This document shows positions 40,259 through 50,107 of a stretch of 57,081 nucleotides of DNA, piece by piece. The stretch is from contig CAZVNS010000011.1 of NCBI GenBank assembly GCA_964628905.1, positions 1 through 57,081 on the forward strand. Reading direction: 5' to 3'. Source of the stretch: JAJPXC01 sp964628905. Its GTDB lineage: Bacteria > Bacteroidota > Bacteroidia > Bacteroidales > Muribaculaceae. Positions within the stretch are counted from its first letter, which is position 1; each line of letters starts with the position of its first letter. The notes under the pieces were generated by a model. It did no database searches, was not told the origin of the DNA, and worked only from the letters and a program-made list of their open reading frames with translations. The position numbers were made by a program, and so were the translations under genes.

Positions 40259-41734
40259 TCAGAACACCTGGAGGATGTTGTAGTCCTGCGACATGGTGAG
40301 CAGCTCGTTGTAGAAGTAGCTGATGATGCCCAGGAAGATGATGCCGCCGACGGTCACCCACAGGCCAAGGCGCTCGGTCCAGGCGCTGCGGAAGTTGGCT
40401 ATCTTGCACTCCTCGGGGCTGATGAACATCGCCTTAACCACCAGCAGATAGTAGTAGAGCGACACGATGGTGTTGATCAAGGCTATGAGCACCAGCACAT
40501 AGATGGCGGTTGAAGCTTGACCAATGGCCCCGGTGAAGATGAAAAACTTTGAGAAGAAGCCGGCGAACGGGGGGATACCTGCCAGGGAGAACATGGCGAG
40601 CATCATAGCGAACGACAGGCGCGGGTTGGTGCGGTAGAGTCCCTTGTAGTCGTCCATCGACACCATGCCGGTGTTGTTCTCTATGGCTTGGATTACGCCG
40701 AAGGCTGCCAGGTTGGAGAAGATGTAGACCAGGATGTAGTACATCAGCGAGGCCACGCCGGTGGTGTTCATCGCAATCACACCGAGCATGATGTAGCCGG
40801 CCTGTGAGATTGATGAGAAGGCGAGGAAGCGCTTCATGTTGCGCTGGCGCAGGGCGAAGAGGTTACCCACAGTGATTGTGAGGATGATGATGGCGTAGAG
40901 CATCCATTCCCATACTTGGGAGTAGACTGTGCCAAACACCTGGGCCATGATCACCAGGAAGGCGAACGCTGCCGAGCCCTTGGAGATCACCGACAGATAA
41001 GAGGTGACCGATGTAGGCGCGCCCTGGTATACGTCGGCTGTCCAAAGGTGGAAGGGCACGAGCGAGAGCTTGAAGCCCATACCGGCGATGACGAAGGCCA
41101 CTGCCACGATAAGCATCACATTGACGCTCTGTTGCGAAATCATCATCTTGAAGGCGATGTCGTCGAAGTAGAGCGAGCCGGTCAGGGCGTAGACGAATGA
41201 CAGACCCATCATGAACACGGCCGATGAGAACACAGCGGTAAGCATATACTTGACGGCTGCCTCATGGCTGTCGTAGTGAGCCTTGTCGAAGGCTACCATC
41301 GCCGCCAGGGGGAGCGAGGCTGCCTCAAGGCCGATGATGAAGAGCAGGAAGTGGCGTGCCGACACCATCAGGTACATACCGAAGAGGGTGACGAGCAGCA
41401 GTTCGTAGAACTCGCCGCGGCGTATGGCCACGAAGTCGCTGTTGGCCCACTTGGTGGCCTGGATGAGCACGATGAGCACTCCGACGTTGAGTATGTTCTT
41501 GAGGGTGGCAATCACTGGTGAGGTCTGATACATGCCGGCGAAAGCGTAGGTGTCGGGCGAAATCACACATGCGGCAAAGCCCAGCAGGGTGAACAATCCG
41601 AAGAGCACGCAGGTGAAGCCTGAGGTGGCGCCGAGTGCCTTCTTGGGCATGAATGTATCATAGAGGAAGACTAATAGGAATACGATGAGCAATCCTATCT
41701 CTTGCTTCATTGCTAAAAATTGAGAATAGTCCAT
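40259..41734 (-). CDS. nuoN: NADH-quinone oxidoreductase subunit N
   Basis: Antiporter-like proton-pumping subunit of complex I in the inner membrane; 491 residues, about 14 membrane helices. The conserved Glu of TM5 is in FIIGLEAASLPLAAMVAFDK, with the TM7-type Lys/broken-helix region around GFKLSLVPFHLWTADVYQGAPTSVTSYLSVISKGSAAF. The C-terminal PPFAGFFSKFFIF is standard. Last nuo gene; 14 bases after nuoM. Confidence 0.96.
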   Translation of the reverse strand: MDYSQFLAMKQEIGLLIVFLLVFLYDTFMPKKALGATSGFTCVLFGLFTLLGFAACVISPDTYAFAGMYQTSPVIATLKNILNVGVLIVLIQATKWANSDFVAIRRGEFYELLLVTLFGMYLMVSARHFLLFIIGLEAASLPLAAMVAFDKAHYDSHEAAVKYMLTAVFSSAVFMMGLSFVYALTGSLYFDDIAFKMMISQQSVNVMLIVAVAFVIAGMGFKLSLVPFHLWTADVYQGAPTSVTSYLSVISKGSAAFAFLVIMAQVFGTVYSQVWEWMLYAIIILTITVGNLFALRQRNMKRFLAFSSISQAGYIMLGVIAMNTTGVASLMYYILVYIFSNLAAFGVIQAIENNTGMVSMDDYKGLYRTNPRLSFAMMLAMFSLAGIPPFAGFFSKFFIFTGAIGQASTAIYVLVLIALINTIVSLYYYLLVVKAMFISPEECKIANFRSAWTERLGLWVTVGGIIFLGIISYFYNELLTMSQDYNILQVF

Positions 41735-41748
41735 GTTTCTATTAATCT

Positions 41749-43287
41749 TTATTTGGGCAGCAGGGCTGCGAAGTTGGCGGGATCAAATGTGAAGCGGATG
41801 AGTCCGGCGAAGAAGTTGGGGAAGCAACCGATGGCGGCCACGCACACAATCAGGGTGATTGTTGATATGCGCTCCCACCATGTGGCGTCGGTGAGCTGCA
41901 GGTGATGCTCGTCGTAGACGGGGCCCAGGAGCAGCTTGCCTACCACACGCAGGATGTAGACCGCAGTGATTACTATCGAGCAGCAGGCGATGATGGTCAA
42001 CACCAGGCGGAGCGAGCCGGCATGTGCCCAGTAGTCGGCCATACCCTGCTCAAACGATCCGACAAAGATGGTCATCTCAGCCACAAATCCGCTCAGGCCG
42101 GGGAGACCTAACGATGCGAGACCGGCTATCACATAGCACACGGCCAGGAAGGGCATGATCTTCATCATACCTCCCATCTCGCGGATGTCGCGGGTGTGGG
42201 TGCGACCGTAGATCATACCGATCAGTGCGAAGAAGAGGGCTGTCATCAGACCATGTGAGAGCATCTGCATGATGGCTCCGGTCAGCGCGGTGGTGTTGAG
42301 CATCAGGATGGCGAAGAGCACCAGTCCGCAGTGGCTAACGGAGGAGTAGGCGTTGATATACTTGAGGTCGGTCTGAACGCAAGCCGAGAAGGCTCCGTAG
42401 ACTACCGAGATGCCGGTGAGGATCAGGAATATCCATGCCAGCTCCTGGGCTGCGGTGGGCATCAGGTAGATGGCCACACGGAAGCAGCCGTAGCCTCCGA
42501 GCTTCATCAGCACACCGGCGTGGAGCATCGACACCGCTGTGGGGGCCGAAGCGTGACCGTCGGGGCTCCATGTGTGGAAGGGGAACATCGCTCCCAGCAC
42601 GCCGAAACCTACGAAGGTCATCGGGAAGAGGAAGCTCTGCCAGCCGTGAGGTATGGCGTTGTTGCGTACGATGTCGAGCAGGTTCCATGTCAGAGGCTGT
42701 CCGGCGGGAGCTGAGTGGTAGTAGATACCGATCAGGCCGAGCATCAGGAAGGCCGAGCCTCCCATGAGCATCAGGGTGAGCTTCATCGCCGAATACTCCT
42801 TGCGGCCCGAGCCCCACACGCCGATAAGCAGGTACATGGGGATGAGCGCCACCTCGTAGAACATGAACATTGTGAACAAGTCAACCGAGATGAAGAAGCC
42901 GAACACTCCGGTCGACAGCAGGATCAGCCAGAGGAAGAACTCCTTGGGTTGACTGATGGTCCATGAGGCGAAAGAGCCGGCGAAGACGATGAACGACGAC
43001 AGGATGAGCATCGCGATCGACACACCGTCGACGCCCACGGCAAGGTTGATATTCAGCGGGCCGAACCACTGCCATGAGCCGGTGAAGAGCATCGGGTCGT
43101 TGGCGTGGGGGCCACCACCATTACGTATGTCGAGATATTGAAGCAGCACACACACCGACAGGCCTATCAGGGCCAGCGAGCCGGCCACGGCCACAGCGCG
43201 GATCTGCTTGATGTTTTGACAGATGGCCAGCAGCCCCAGCATCACCAGGGGGATGACCACAAAATAAATCAGAGGATTTGAAAACAT
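41749..43287 (-). CDS. nuoM: NADH-quinone oxidoreductase subunit M
   Basis: Antiporter-like proton-pumping subunit of complex I; 512 residues. The TM5 Glu lies in FMFYEVALIPMYLLIG, the pump-channel helix in PFHTWSPDGHASAPTAVSMLHAGVLMKLGGYG, and the C-terminal Lys/Glu helix in LPGLSGFVAEMTIF. Both key acidic and basic positions are present. It lies 41 bases after nuoL. Confidence 0.97.
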   Translation of the reverse strand: MFSNPLIYFVVIPLVMLGLLAICQNIKQIRAVAVAGSLALIGLSVCVLLQYLDIRNGGGPHANDPMLFTGSWQWFGPLNINLAVGVDGVSIAMLILSSFIVFAGSFASWTISQPKEFFLWLILLSTGVFGFFISVDLFTMFMFYEVALIPMYLLIGVWGSGRKEYSAMKLTLMLMGGSAFLMLGLIGIYYHSAPAGQPLTWNLLDIVRNNAIPHGWQSFLFPMTFVGFGVLGAMFPFHTWSPDGHASAPTAVSMLHAGVLMKLGGYGCFRVAIYLMPTAAQELAWIFLILTGISVVYGAFSACVQTDLKYINAYSSVSHCGLVLFAILMLNTTALTGAIMQMLSHGLMTALFFALIGMIYGRTHTRDIREMGGMMKIMPFLAVCYVIAGLASLGLPGLSGFVAEMTIFVGSFEQGMADYWAHAGSLRLVLTIIACCSIVITAVYILRVVGKLLLGPVYDEHHLQLTDATWWERISTITLIVCVAAIGCFPNFFAGLIRFTFDPANFAALLPK

Positions 43288-43328
43288 CGGTTTGCTATAT
43301 TTACACTTATTAAGTCGTGGAGGTTAGA

Positions 43329-45308
43329 TTAAAGCACACAGAGCACTGTGATGATGCCGAGCAGAGCGGCTCCAACAATGTACCACCATACGTACATCTG
43401 CAGGGAGCCTGACTGGAAGCCCTTGATGGCGTTGGAGGATTTGTTGGTGACGAAGGCCATGCCATTCATGGCGCCGTCGATGATGTGGCGGTCGAACCAA
43501 GCGACGGAACGGCTTACGCAGCCGAATATGATCTTATGTGTGATGAATTGATAGAGTTCGTCCCAGTAGAAGCGGTGATAGCAGCATGTCCAAAGCCACT
43601 TCACGGAGTTGGCCACCTTGTCGGGCAGGGCGTTCTCCTTGCGGTACATCACTGTGGCGAGGGCGATGCCGATCACGGCGATCACAAGGCTCATTGAGGC
43701 CACGCTCCAGTCGATGTGGATCTGGTAGGGCTCGCCATTCCAGGTTACGAGCTCGCCGAAGGGGATGAAGCCGGCCACTACCGAGATGGCGGCGAGGATC
43801 ACCAGGGGCACGGTCATCACCCACGGTGCGTCGTGGGGGCGATGGTGTCCGTAGTCTGGCTCATTCCACCAGAAGATGCGGTAGTAGAGGCGGAACATGT
43901 AGAATGCTGTCAGTCCGGCCACCATTGACATCCACAGGCCCCAGAAGGTGCTCTGCTCGTAGGCGGCTGTGAGTATCTCATCCTTCGAGAAGAAGCCCGA
44001 GAAGGGCCAGATGCCGGCGATCGCCAAGCAGCCGATCAGGAAGGTGATGTGGGTCACGGGCATGTGCTTGCGCAGACCGCCCATGGCTGTGTAGTTGTTG
44101 GAGTGCACGCAGTGGATCAGGGCGCCGGCTCCCAAGAAGAGGAGAGCCTTGAACATGGCGTGGGTGAACAGGTGGAACATCGAGGCCATGTAGCCCATGC
44201 CCTCATGTATCTCCGGACGAGCCACGCCTAAGCCAACCATCATGAACGCGATCTGCGAGATGGTAGAGAAGGCGAGCACACGCTTGATGTCGACTTGAGC
44301 GCAGGCAACCATCGCGGCGTAGAATGCGGTGAGTCCGCCAACCACGGTCACTACCTCAAGTGCTGAGGTCTCCATCAGATAGAGGGGGAAGAGGCGTGCC
44401 ACGAGGTATACACCGGCCACAACCATGGTAGCGGCGTGGATCAGGGCTGACACGGGGGTCGGGCCCTCCATAGCGTCGGGAAGCCAGATGTGCAGAGGCA
44501 TCATCGCTGACTTACCCATACCACCCATGAAGATGAGCACCAAGGCCCACGTGAGCACCGACGCGCCCATGAATGTGGGTGTGGCGCTCATGGTGAAGAT
44601 GTTGCGGATATGCTCCGAGGTGCCGATAGCCACGTGGTAGACGTTGTCGCTGACACTGGTCGATGTGAGCTCAGTGAAGTTGAATGTGCCGGTGTAGAAC
44701 GACAGCACGAGGATACCGATCAGGAAGCCCAGGTCGGCGAAGCGGGTTACGATGAACGCCTTCTTCGAGGCCGACACTGCCGATGGGAGCTTGTAGTAGA
44801 AGCCGATCAGCAGGTAAGATGAGACACCCACGAGCTCCCAGAAGATGTACATCTGGAAGATGTTGGTGGCCACAACGAGGCCGAGCATCGAGAAGCTGAA
44901 GAGCGACAGGAAGGCGAAGTAGCGCTGGAAGCCCTTCTCACCCTCCATGTAGCCGTTACTGTAGAGGTGCACCATGAACGAGATGGTGGTGATCACCACA
45001 AGCAGCAGAGCCGAGATGGGATCAAGGAGGAAACCGAGGCGTATCACCAGCTGGTCGTAGAGCTGGAGCCAGTCGACGTTGAAGATGATGGCCTGGAGGC
45101 GCTCATGGGTCGATGCGTCGATAAACTCCGGTGAGCCGCTGAAGAAGTATGTGAAGGCAGTGATATAGGCCAGTACCATAGTGGTGCCCATACCCAGTGT
45201 GCCAAGCACGCCGGCAAGGCGGTGGCTCATCCACTTGCCCGCAAGTCCCAGCAGCAGGAACATGAACAAGGGGATGGAGAGGATTAATATAGGTAACGTA
45301 GCTGCCAT
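43329..45308 (-). CDS. nuoL: NADH-quinone oxidoreductase subunit L
   Basis: Largest antiporter-like subunit of complex I; 659 residues. Landmarks: FWELVGVSSYLLIGFYY (conserved Glu), KSAMMPLHIWLPDAMEGPTPVSALIHAATMVVAGVYLVAR (pump helix), TISQIAFMMVGLG and FSKDEILTAA. The C-terminal part includes the long amphipathic helix region. It is 6 bases after nuoK. Confidence 0.97.
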   Translation of the reverse strand: MAATLPILILSIPLFMFLLLGLAGKWMSHRLAGVLGTLGMGTTMVLAYITAFTYFFSGSPEFIDASTHERLQAIIFNVDWLQLYDQLVIRLGFLLDPISALLLVVITTISFMVHLYSNGYMEGEKGFQRYFAFLSLFSFSMLGLVVATNIFQMYIFWELVGVSSYLLIGFYYKLPSAVSASKKAFIVTRFADLGFLIGILVLSFYTGTFNFTELTSTSVSDNVYHVAIGTSEHIRNIFTMSATPTFMGASVLTWALVLIFMGGMGKSAMMPLHIWLPDAMEGPTPVSALIHAATMVVAGVYLVARLFPLYLMETSALEVVTVVGGLTAFYAAMVACAQVDIKRVLAFSTISQIAFMMVGLGVARPEIHEGMGYMASMFHLFTHAMFKALLFLGAGALIHCVHSNNYTAMGGLRKHMPVTHITFLIGCLAIAGIWPFSGFFSKDEILTAAYEQSTFWGLWMSMVAGLTAFYMFRLYYRIFWWNEPDYGHHRPHDAPWVMTVPLVILAAISVVAGFIPFGELVTWNGEPYQIHIDWSVASMSLVIAVIGIALATVMYRKENALPDKVANSVKWLWTCCYHRFYWDELYQFITHKIIFGCVSRSVAWFDRHIIDGAMNGMAFVTNKSSNAIKGFQSGSLQMYVWWYIVGAALLGIITVLCVL

Positions 45309-45314
45309 GACGCG

Positions 45315-45626
45315 TTAAAATTTCATTTTTGACAGATCCTTGACGTCAACGTCGCGCGAGATGCGGAACACGTTGATGATGATCGCTATCGCAAGGGCCG
45401 TCTCAGCGGCTGCGATGGCGATGGCGAACAGTGTGAAGAACATACCCTCCATCTGCCCGGGGAACAAGAATCGATTGAACACTACAAAGTTGAGATCCAC
45501 GGCATTGAGCATCAGCTCAAGCGATATAAGGATGGCAATCATGTTGCGGCGAGTGATGAAGCCATAGACACCGCAACCGAACATCACCAGACTTGGAATC
45601 AGATAATAAAGCATTGTGATTTCCAT
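45315..45626 (-). CDS. nuoK: NADH-quinone oxidoreductase subunit K
   Basis: Small three-helix membrane subunit of complex I; 103 residues, normal length. The two conserved membrane glutamates are in LISLELMLNAVDLNFV and AAAETALAIAIII. The spacing in the nuoJ-K-L run is short (15 and 6 bases). Confidence 0.96.
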   Translation of the reverse strand: MEITMLYYLIPSLVMFGCGVYGFITRRNMIAILISLELMLNAVDLNFVVFNRFLFPGQMEGMFFTLFAIAIAAAETALAIAIIINVFRISRDVDVKDLSKMKF

Positions 45627-45641
45627 AACTTTCGAGATGTT

Positions 45642-46157
45642 TTAACGTTTACGAGCCACTACGACTCCACCAATTATACATGCCAGGAGCAACACTGATA
45701 CTGCCTCGAAGGGGAGCAGGTATTGACCATGGTCGGTGCCCATAAGGGTGCTACCGATGAGTTGCATGTCGGGGTTCTCCATCTGGGGCATCGACATCAC
45801 CAGGTCCTTGCAGCGACTCAGCAGAGCCCAGCTGGCGGCGAAGAGCACCGCGATGGCTCCAATCAGGCCAAGTACACGCTTGCGCGAGGTCAGGGCGGCT
45901 GTGTTGTCACCGGGGTGGCTGGTAAGGAGGATGGAGAATACGAAGAGCACCACAATACCACCGGCATAAACTGCGATCTGCACAGCTCCGAGGAACTCAT
46001 AGTCGAGCATGAAATAGAACGCTGCTGTTCCGAAGAGTGTGAAGAGGAGGTAGGTGGCCGCGCGGAGTATCTTGCGGGTTGTCACGGCAAGTACCGAGCA
46101 CACGGCTATCGTCAGGGCGACGATAAAATAGATAATGATACTTCCTACTGATTCCAT
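45642..46157 (-). CDS. nuoJ: NADH-quinone oxidoreductase subunit J
   Basis: Membrane subunit with five helices, 171 residues. The signature TM3 is around LDYEFLGAVQIAVYAGGIVVLFVFSILLT, which holds the pi-bulge in E. coli NuoJ. The C-terminal part is divergent as usual. It starts three bases after the nuoI stop. Confidence 0.95.
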   Translation of the reverse strand: MESVGSIIIYFIVALTIAVCSVLAVTTRKILRAATYLLFTLFGTAAFYFMLDYEFLGAVQIAVYAGGIVVLFVFSILLTSHPGDNTAALTSRKRVLGLIGAIAVLFAASWALLSRCKDLVMSMPQMENPDMQLIGSTLMGTDHGQYLLPFEAVSVLLLACIIGGVVVARKR

Positions 46158-46160
46158 ATT

Positions 46161-46967
46161 TTATTTTTCGTTATTTTCGGTTGATTGAGCGGCTTGCAGC
46201 TCGTCGAGCACTTTCTTGGCGTCCTGCATGGCCTTCTTGCCTTCAGCGAGCTTTGCTGCACGGTCAGGGTCGTCGGCGGGGAGGGCCACGATGGCCTTCA
46301 TGGCTGCCTTGGCGGCCTCAAAATCGGCACGGGCCTTGGCGAGCTTGTCGTCGGCTGGGGCGACGGCCTTGGGAGCTTCGGCATTGGGAGCCTCAGCGGT
46401 TGCGGTTGCCGCGGCGGCCTTCTTGGCTTCAGCGGCGGCTTTGGCGGCTGCAATCTTGGCCTCGCGGGCTGCGGCGGCTTTGGCGAGTTCCTCGGGGGTG
46501 GGTGCGGGATCCTCCTTCTCGGGGAAATAGTTGAGCTGCTTCACAAGCTTGTCGCGGGTGAATACGGCCTGCTCGAAGTCGTTGTCGAAGTCGATGGCGC
46601 CGGTGGGACAGTTGGTGACGCAGAGCTGGCAGAATGTGCAGCTGCCCAGGTCGTAGATCCACTTGTCAAGTTTCTTTTTCTTTTTGCCGTCGGGGGTATC
46701 CACCATCTTGGTTTTGATGGTGATGGTGCCGTTGGGACATGAGCGCTCGCAGATACCGCAGGCTATACATTTGTGGCGTCCCTCAGCGTCGTAGTTGAGG
46801 TGGAGCTCAGCGCGGAAGCGCTCGGGCCACTTGAATGTGTCGCGGTCCTCGGGGTATCGCTCAGTGATCTTGGGGGTAATAAATTCCTTACCGGTCACCT
46901 CCATACCCTTAACCAGAGAGACGATGCCTTTGCCCAATGATGAGAAATATTCTTTTACACTACCCAT
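46161..46967 (-). CDS. nuoI: NADH-quinone oxidoreductase subunit I with Ala/Lys-rich tail
   Basis: Carries two 4Fe-4S clusters (N6a/N6b) on the hydrophilic arm. Cys ligands are in CIACGICERSCP (C67, C70, C73, C77) and CTFCQLCVTNCP (C110, C113, C116, C120). The core ends near residue 150. The remaining ~115 residues are Ala-, Lys- and Glu-rich (for example AKAAAAREAKIAAAKAAAEAKKA), probably a helix or coiled coil not found in E. coli NuoI. It is the first nuo gene after the ATP synthase block, 25 bases past atpG's start side. Confidence 0.95.
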   Translation of the reverse strand: MGSVKEYFSSLGKGIVSLVKGMEVTGKEFITPKITERYPEDRDTFKWPERFRAELHLNYDAEGRHKCIACGICERSCPNGTITIKTKMVDTPDGKKKKKLDKWIYDLGSCTFCQLCVTNCPTGAIDFDNDFEQAVFTRDKLVKQLNYFPEKEDPAPTPEELAKAAAAREAKIAAAKAAAEAKKAAAATATAEAPNAEAPKAVAPADDKLAKARADFEAAKAAMKAIVALPADDPDRAAKLAEGKKAMQDAKKVLDELQAAQSTENNEK

Positions 46968-46992
46968 TGTATGATTGGTTATCAGTTTTAGT

Positions 46993-47868
46993 CTATTTCA
47001 CTTGACCGCCGAGGATGTCGAGCAGCTCGGTGGTGATACTTTGTTGTCGCAGTTTGTTGTACTCGAGCTGGAGCTGCTCGAGGAGTTTCTTGGCGTTGTC
47101 GTTGGCGCTCTGCATTGCCATGATGCGGGCAGCCTGCTCTGAGGCGCGATTCTCGGTGAACACGTCGTGGCCGAGCGATTGCAGGAACATGGGCAATACG
47201 GAGTTGAAGATGGTGTTGGGGTCAGGCTCGAATATGTAGGGTCTGTTGCTCTCCACCACGCCGTTTGCGCTGAATGTCTCGCTCTCCAGGGGGAGGAGCA
47301 TCTCGTGGGTGGGCTTTTGGCGTCCGGCGCTCACGAAGCGCATGTAGAGCATGTCGACCTGGTCGGTATCGCCGCTGACGAAGCTGTCAATCAGTGAGCG
47401 CACAAATCGGTTGACATCCTCACCCGCGCTCTTTGAGTCGATGCCTTCGGGACGGCTGACGTCGACACCTTTGAGCTTAAGCTTGCTCACAATCATGTAC
47501 ATCTTCTTACCGATGGGGATGATGGTCAGACGCTTGCCGGCATCCTTGCGGTAGGTCGCCATAATGTCGATCAACTGCTTGTAGATGTTGACATTGTAGG
47601 CACCGCACAGGCCATCGTCAGAGCCCCACACCACGATAGTCACATGATGCACGTCGCGGGCCTCGATCAGGGGCGACTTAAACTCGGCATCGGTGCTGAG
47701 CAGGTGGCCGATGATGCCTTCAATCTGCTTGCGGAAGGGCTGCAGCTGGCGAAGGCTCATCTCGGCCTTGTGCATCTTGGCTGAGGAAATCATCTTCATA
47801 GCGCCGGTGATTTTCTCTGATGATGCTACTGAGCCGATGCGTCCTTTAAGCTCGCGGAGTGTTGCCAT
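46993..47868 (-). CDS. atpG: ATP synthase F1 subunit gamma
   Basis: Central rotor shaft of F1; 291 residues. The N-terminal coiled coil (MATLRELKGRIGSVASSEKITGAMKMISSAKM) and C-terminal helix (SEQAARIMAMQSANDNAKKLLEQLQLEYNKLRQQSITTELLDILGG) are both conserved. Last gene of the atp block and directly followed by nuoI, so the two operons appear joined. Confidence 0.97.
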   Translation of the reverse strand: MATLRELKGRIGSVASSEKITGAMKMISSAKMHKAEMSLRQLQPFRKQIEGIIGHLLSTDAEFKSPLIEARDVHHVTIVVWGSDDGLCGAYNVNIYKQLIDIMATYRKDAGKRLTIIPIGKKMYMIVSKLKLKGVDVSRPEGIDSKSAGEDVNRFVRSLIDSFVSGDTDQVDMLYMRFVSAGRQKPTHEMLLPLESETFSANGVVESNRPYIFEPDPNTIFNSVLPMFLQSLGHDVFTENRASEQAARIMAMQSANDNAKKLLEQLQLEYNKLRQQSITTELLDILGGQVK

Positions 47869-47907
47869 TTATTTGAGTTTACGGTTGGTTCGTTAGTTGA
47901 GTTGATT

Positions 47908-49488
47908 TTACTCTTGTGTATATCGGCTTGCGATCTCCCGGGCGGCCTCGGTGAGCTTGGCGGTGACATCGTCGGTGAGCTTTCCGGCCAGGATTTCGTC
48001 AAGTGTTTCCTTCTGATACTTAGCGTGCAGCAGCTGGAGATAGAGTTTCTGGAATTCAGCTATCCTCTCCATAGGCACATTGGCCAGCAGACCGTTGACG
48101 CCGCAGTAGATCACGGCCACCTGCTCCTCGACAGCCCAGGGCTGATACTGGGGCTGGATGAGCAGACGCTCGTTCTTGCGACCGCGGTCGATCACGCGGG
48201 CGGTTACCGGGTCGATGTCGCCACCAAACTTGGTGAACGACTCCAGCTCGCGGAACTGCGCCTGGTCAATCTTGAGCGTACCGGCCACCTTCTTCATAGG
48301 CTTAATCTGAGCGTTACCACCCACACGCGATACTGAGATACCGACATTTATCGCCGGGCGGATACCGCGGTTGAACAGGGCTGTCTCCAGATATATCTGA
48401 CCGTCGGTGATTGAGATCACGTTGGTGGGGATGTATGCCGACACGTCGCCCGCCTGGGTCTCGATGATGGGGAGCGCGGTGAGCGAGCCACCACCCTTGA
48501 CCATGGGCTTGAGCACCTCGGGGAGGTCGTTCATCATCGATGCCACCTGCTGGTTGTCGATGATCTTGGCGGCGCGCTCGAGCAAGCGCGAGTGTAGGTA
48601 GAAGATATCGCCGGGGTATGCCTCGCGGCCTGAGGGGCGCTTGAGGATCAGCGAGATTTCGCGGTAGGCCACGGCTTGCTTCGACAGGTCATCGTAGACG
48701 ATGAGGGCGTCGCGTCCGGTGTCGCGGATATACTCTCCGATTGCCACGCCGGCGAATGGCGAGTAGTAGCGCATGGCGGCTGAGTCGGCAGCGGTGGCGG
48801 CCACAACCACTGTGTAGTCCAGCGCGCCGTGCTGGCGCAGGGTCTCGACGGTGGCGGCAACCGATGATGCCTTCTGTCCGATGGCCACATAGATGCAATA
48901 TACGGGCTTGCCCTGCTCGTAGTTCTTGCGCTGGTTGATGATGGTGTCGATGGCGATGGCGGTCTTACCGATCTGACGGTCGCCGATGATGAGCTCACGC
49001 TGTCCGCGGCCGATAGGCACCATCGAGTCGACGGCCTTGATACCGGTCTGCAGAGGCTGCTTCACGGGCTGGCGGAAGATAACGCCGGGGGCTTTGCGCT
49101 CGAGGGGCATCGGGATGAGGTCACCCTCGATGGGGCCGCGGCCGTCGATAGGCTCACCAAGCACATTGATTACGCGGCCGAAGAGGCCTTCACCCACGTG
49201 GATTGAGGCGATTTCGCCGGTGCGGCGCACTGTCATGTTCTCCGAAACCTTGTTGACGTTGTTAAGGAGGATGACACCTACGTTGCTTTCCTCGAGGTTG
49301 AGGGCCACGCCCTTTACGCCGTTCTCAAACTCTACAAGTTCGTTGGCGCATACGTTGTCGAGTCCGTAGACGTGGGCCACGCCGTCGCCTACTTCGAGCA
49401 CTGTGCCAACTTCCTCGAATGACACTTTGGAGTTGACATTCTCGAGCTGTTGCTTTAATATTTCAGAAATCTCGCTTGGGTTAATCAT
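47908..49488 (-). CDS. atpA: ATP synthase F1 subunit alpha
   Basis: Non-catalytic nucleotide-binding subunit of F1; 526 residues. Walker A is GDRQIGKTA, and RPAINVGISVSRVGGNAQIKPMK near the end of the nucleotide domain carries the arginine finger region (VGISVSRVG). The start at MINPSEISEILKQQLEN matches the family. Spacing to atpG is 39 bases. Confidence 0.97.
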   Translation of the reverse strand: MINPSEISEILKQQLENVNSKVSFEEVGTVLEVGDGVAHVYGLDNVCANELVEFENGVKGVALNLEESNVGVILLNNVNKVSENMTVRRTGEIASIHVGEGLFGRVINVLGEPIDGRGPIEGDLIPMPLERKAPGVIFRQPVKQPLQTGIKAVDSMVPIGRGQRELIIGDRQIGKTAIAIDTIINQRKNYEQGKPVYCIYVAIGQKASSVAATVETLRQHGALDYTVVVAATAADSAAMRYYSPFAGVAIGEYIRDTGRDALIVYDDLSKQAVAYREISLILKRPSGREAYPGDIFYLHSRLLERAAKIIDNQQVASMMNDLPEVLKPMVKGGGSLTALPIIETQAGDVSAYIPTNVISITDGQIYLETALFNRGIRPAINVGISVSRVGGNAQIKPMKKVAGTLKIDQAQFRELESFTKFGGDIDPVTARVIDRGRKNERLLIQPQYQPWAVEEQVAVIYCGVNGLLANVPMERIAEFQKLYLQLLHAKYQKETLDEILAGKLTDDVTAKLTEAAREIASRYTQE

Positions 49489-49555
49489 TTGTGCTTAGTT
49501 GTTGATCTAATTTGATAGACTTAATTAATAGGTGACGCCGCCGTGTTGGTGGTCG

Positions 49556-50101
49556 TCATTTGCTTAGAAGGGATTGGCGCAGCTGCTTGAGCTCATTCTT
49601 CACTGAGGCGTCGAGACGCTCTGAGTCGATGTTGACCACGAAGCCGCCGATCAGATCGGGGTCGACCGAAGTGTTGTACTCCATCTTGGCGTCGCCTAAG
49701 TGCTTCTGCACCAGTTTGCGCAGCCGCTGCTCTGTTTCGGGAGCAAGGGGGGCTGCGGAGGCCACGTTGATGCGGTAGATGTTGTTGTCCTTGCGGTATA
49801 AATCCTCGTAGGCGATGGCCATCAGGCGTATCATGTCGATGCGCCGGTTGTCGATAAGGAGCTTGAGGAAGTCGGTGAAAGCGGTGTCGGCGGCTGTGGC
49901 GCCGGCGGCTGTGGTGAGCAGCCGCACTTTGTCATCGTTGGCGACAAAGGGGTTGGTAACGGCGGCGTCGAGGCCGGGCTCAGTGACAAATGCGGCTGAC
50001 AGCGCTTGCATCAGCTGATAGGCGCGCTCGGCGCTGCCGCGCTCGCAGGCAAACTTATAGAGTGCCTTTGCGTATCGGTGAGGAATGAGGCCCTGGTCCA
50101 T
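49556..50101 (-). CDS. atpH: ATP synthase F1 subunit delta
   Basis: Peripheral-stalk subunit that caps F1 and binds subunit b; 181 residues. The start is DQGLIPHRYAKALYKFA, and the C-terminal DPDLIGGFVVNIDSERLDASVKNELKQLR is the best-conserved part of OSCP/delta. It lies 6 bases after atpF. Confidence 0.95.
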   Translation of the reverse strand: MDQGLIPHRYAKALYKFACERGSAERAYQLMQALSAAFVTEPGLDAAVTNPFVANDDKVRLLTTAAGATAADTAFTDFLKLLIDNRRIDMIRLMAIAYEDLYRKDNNIYRINVASAAPLAPETEQRLRKLVQKHLGDAKMEYNTSVDPDLIGGFVVNIDSERLDASVKNELKQLRQSLLSK

Positions 50102-50107
50102 GTCACA

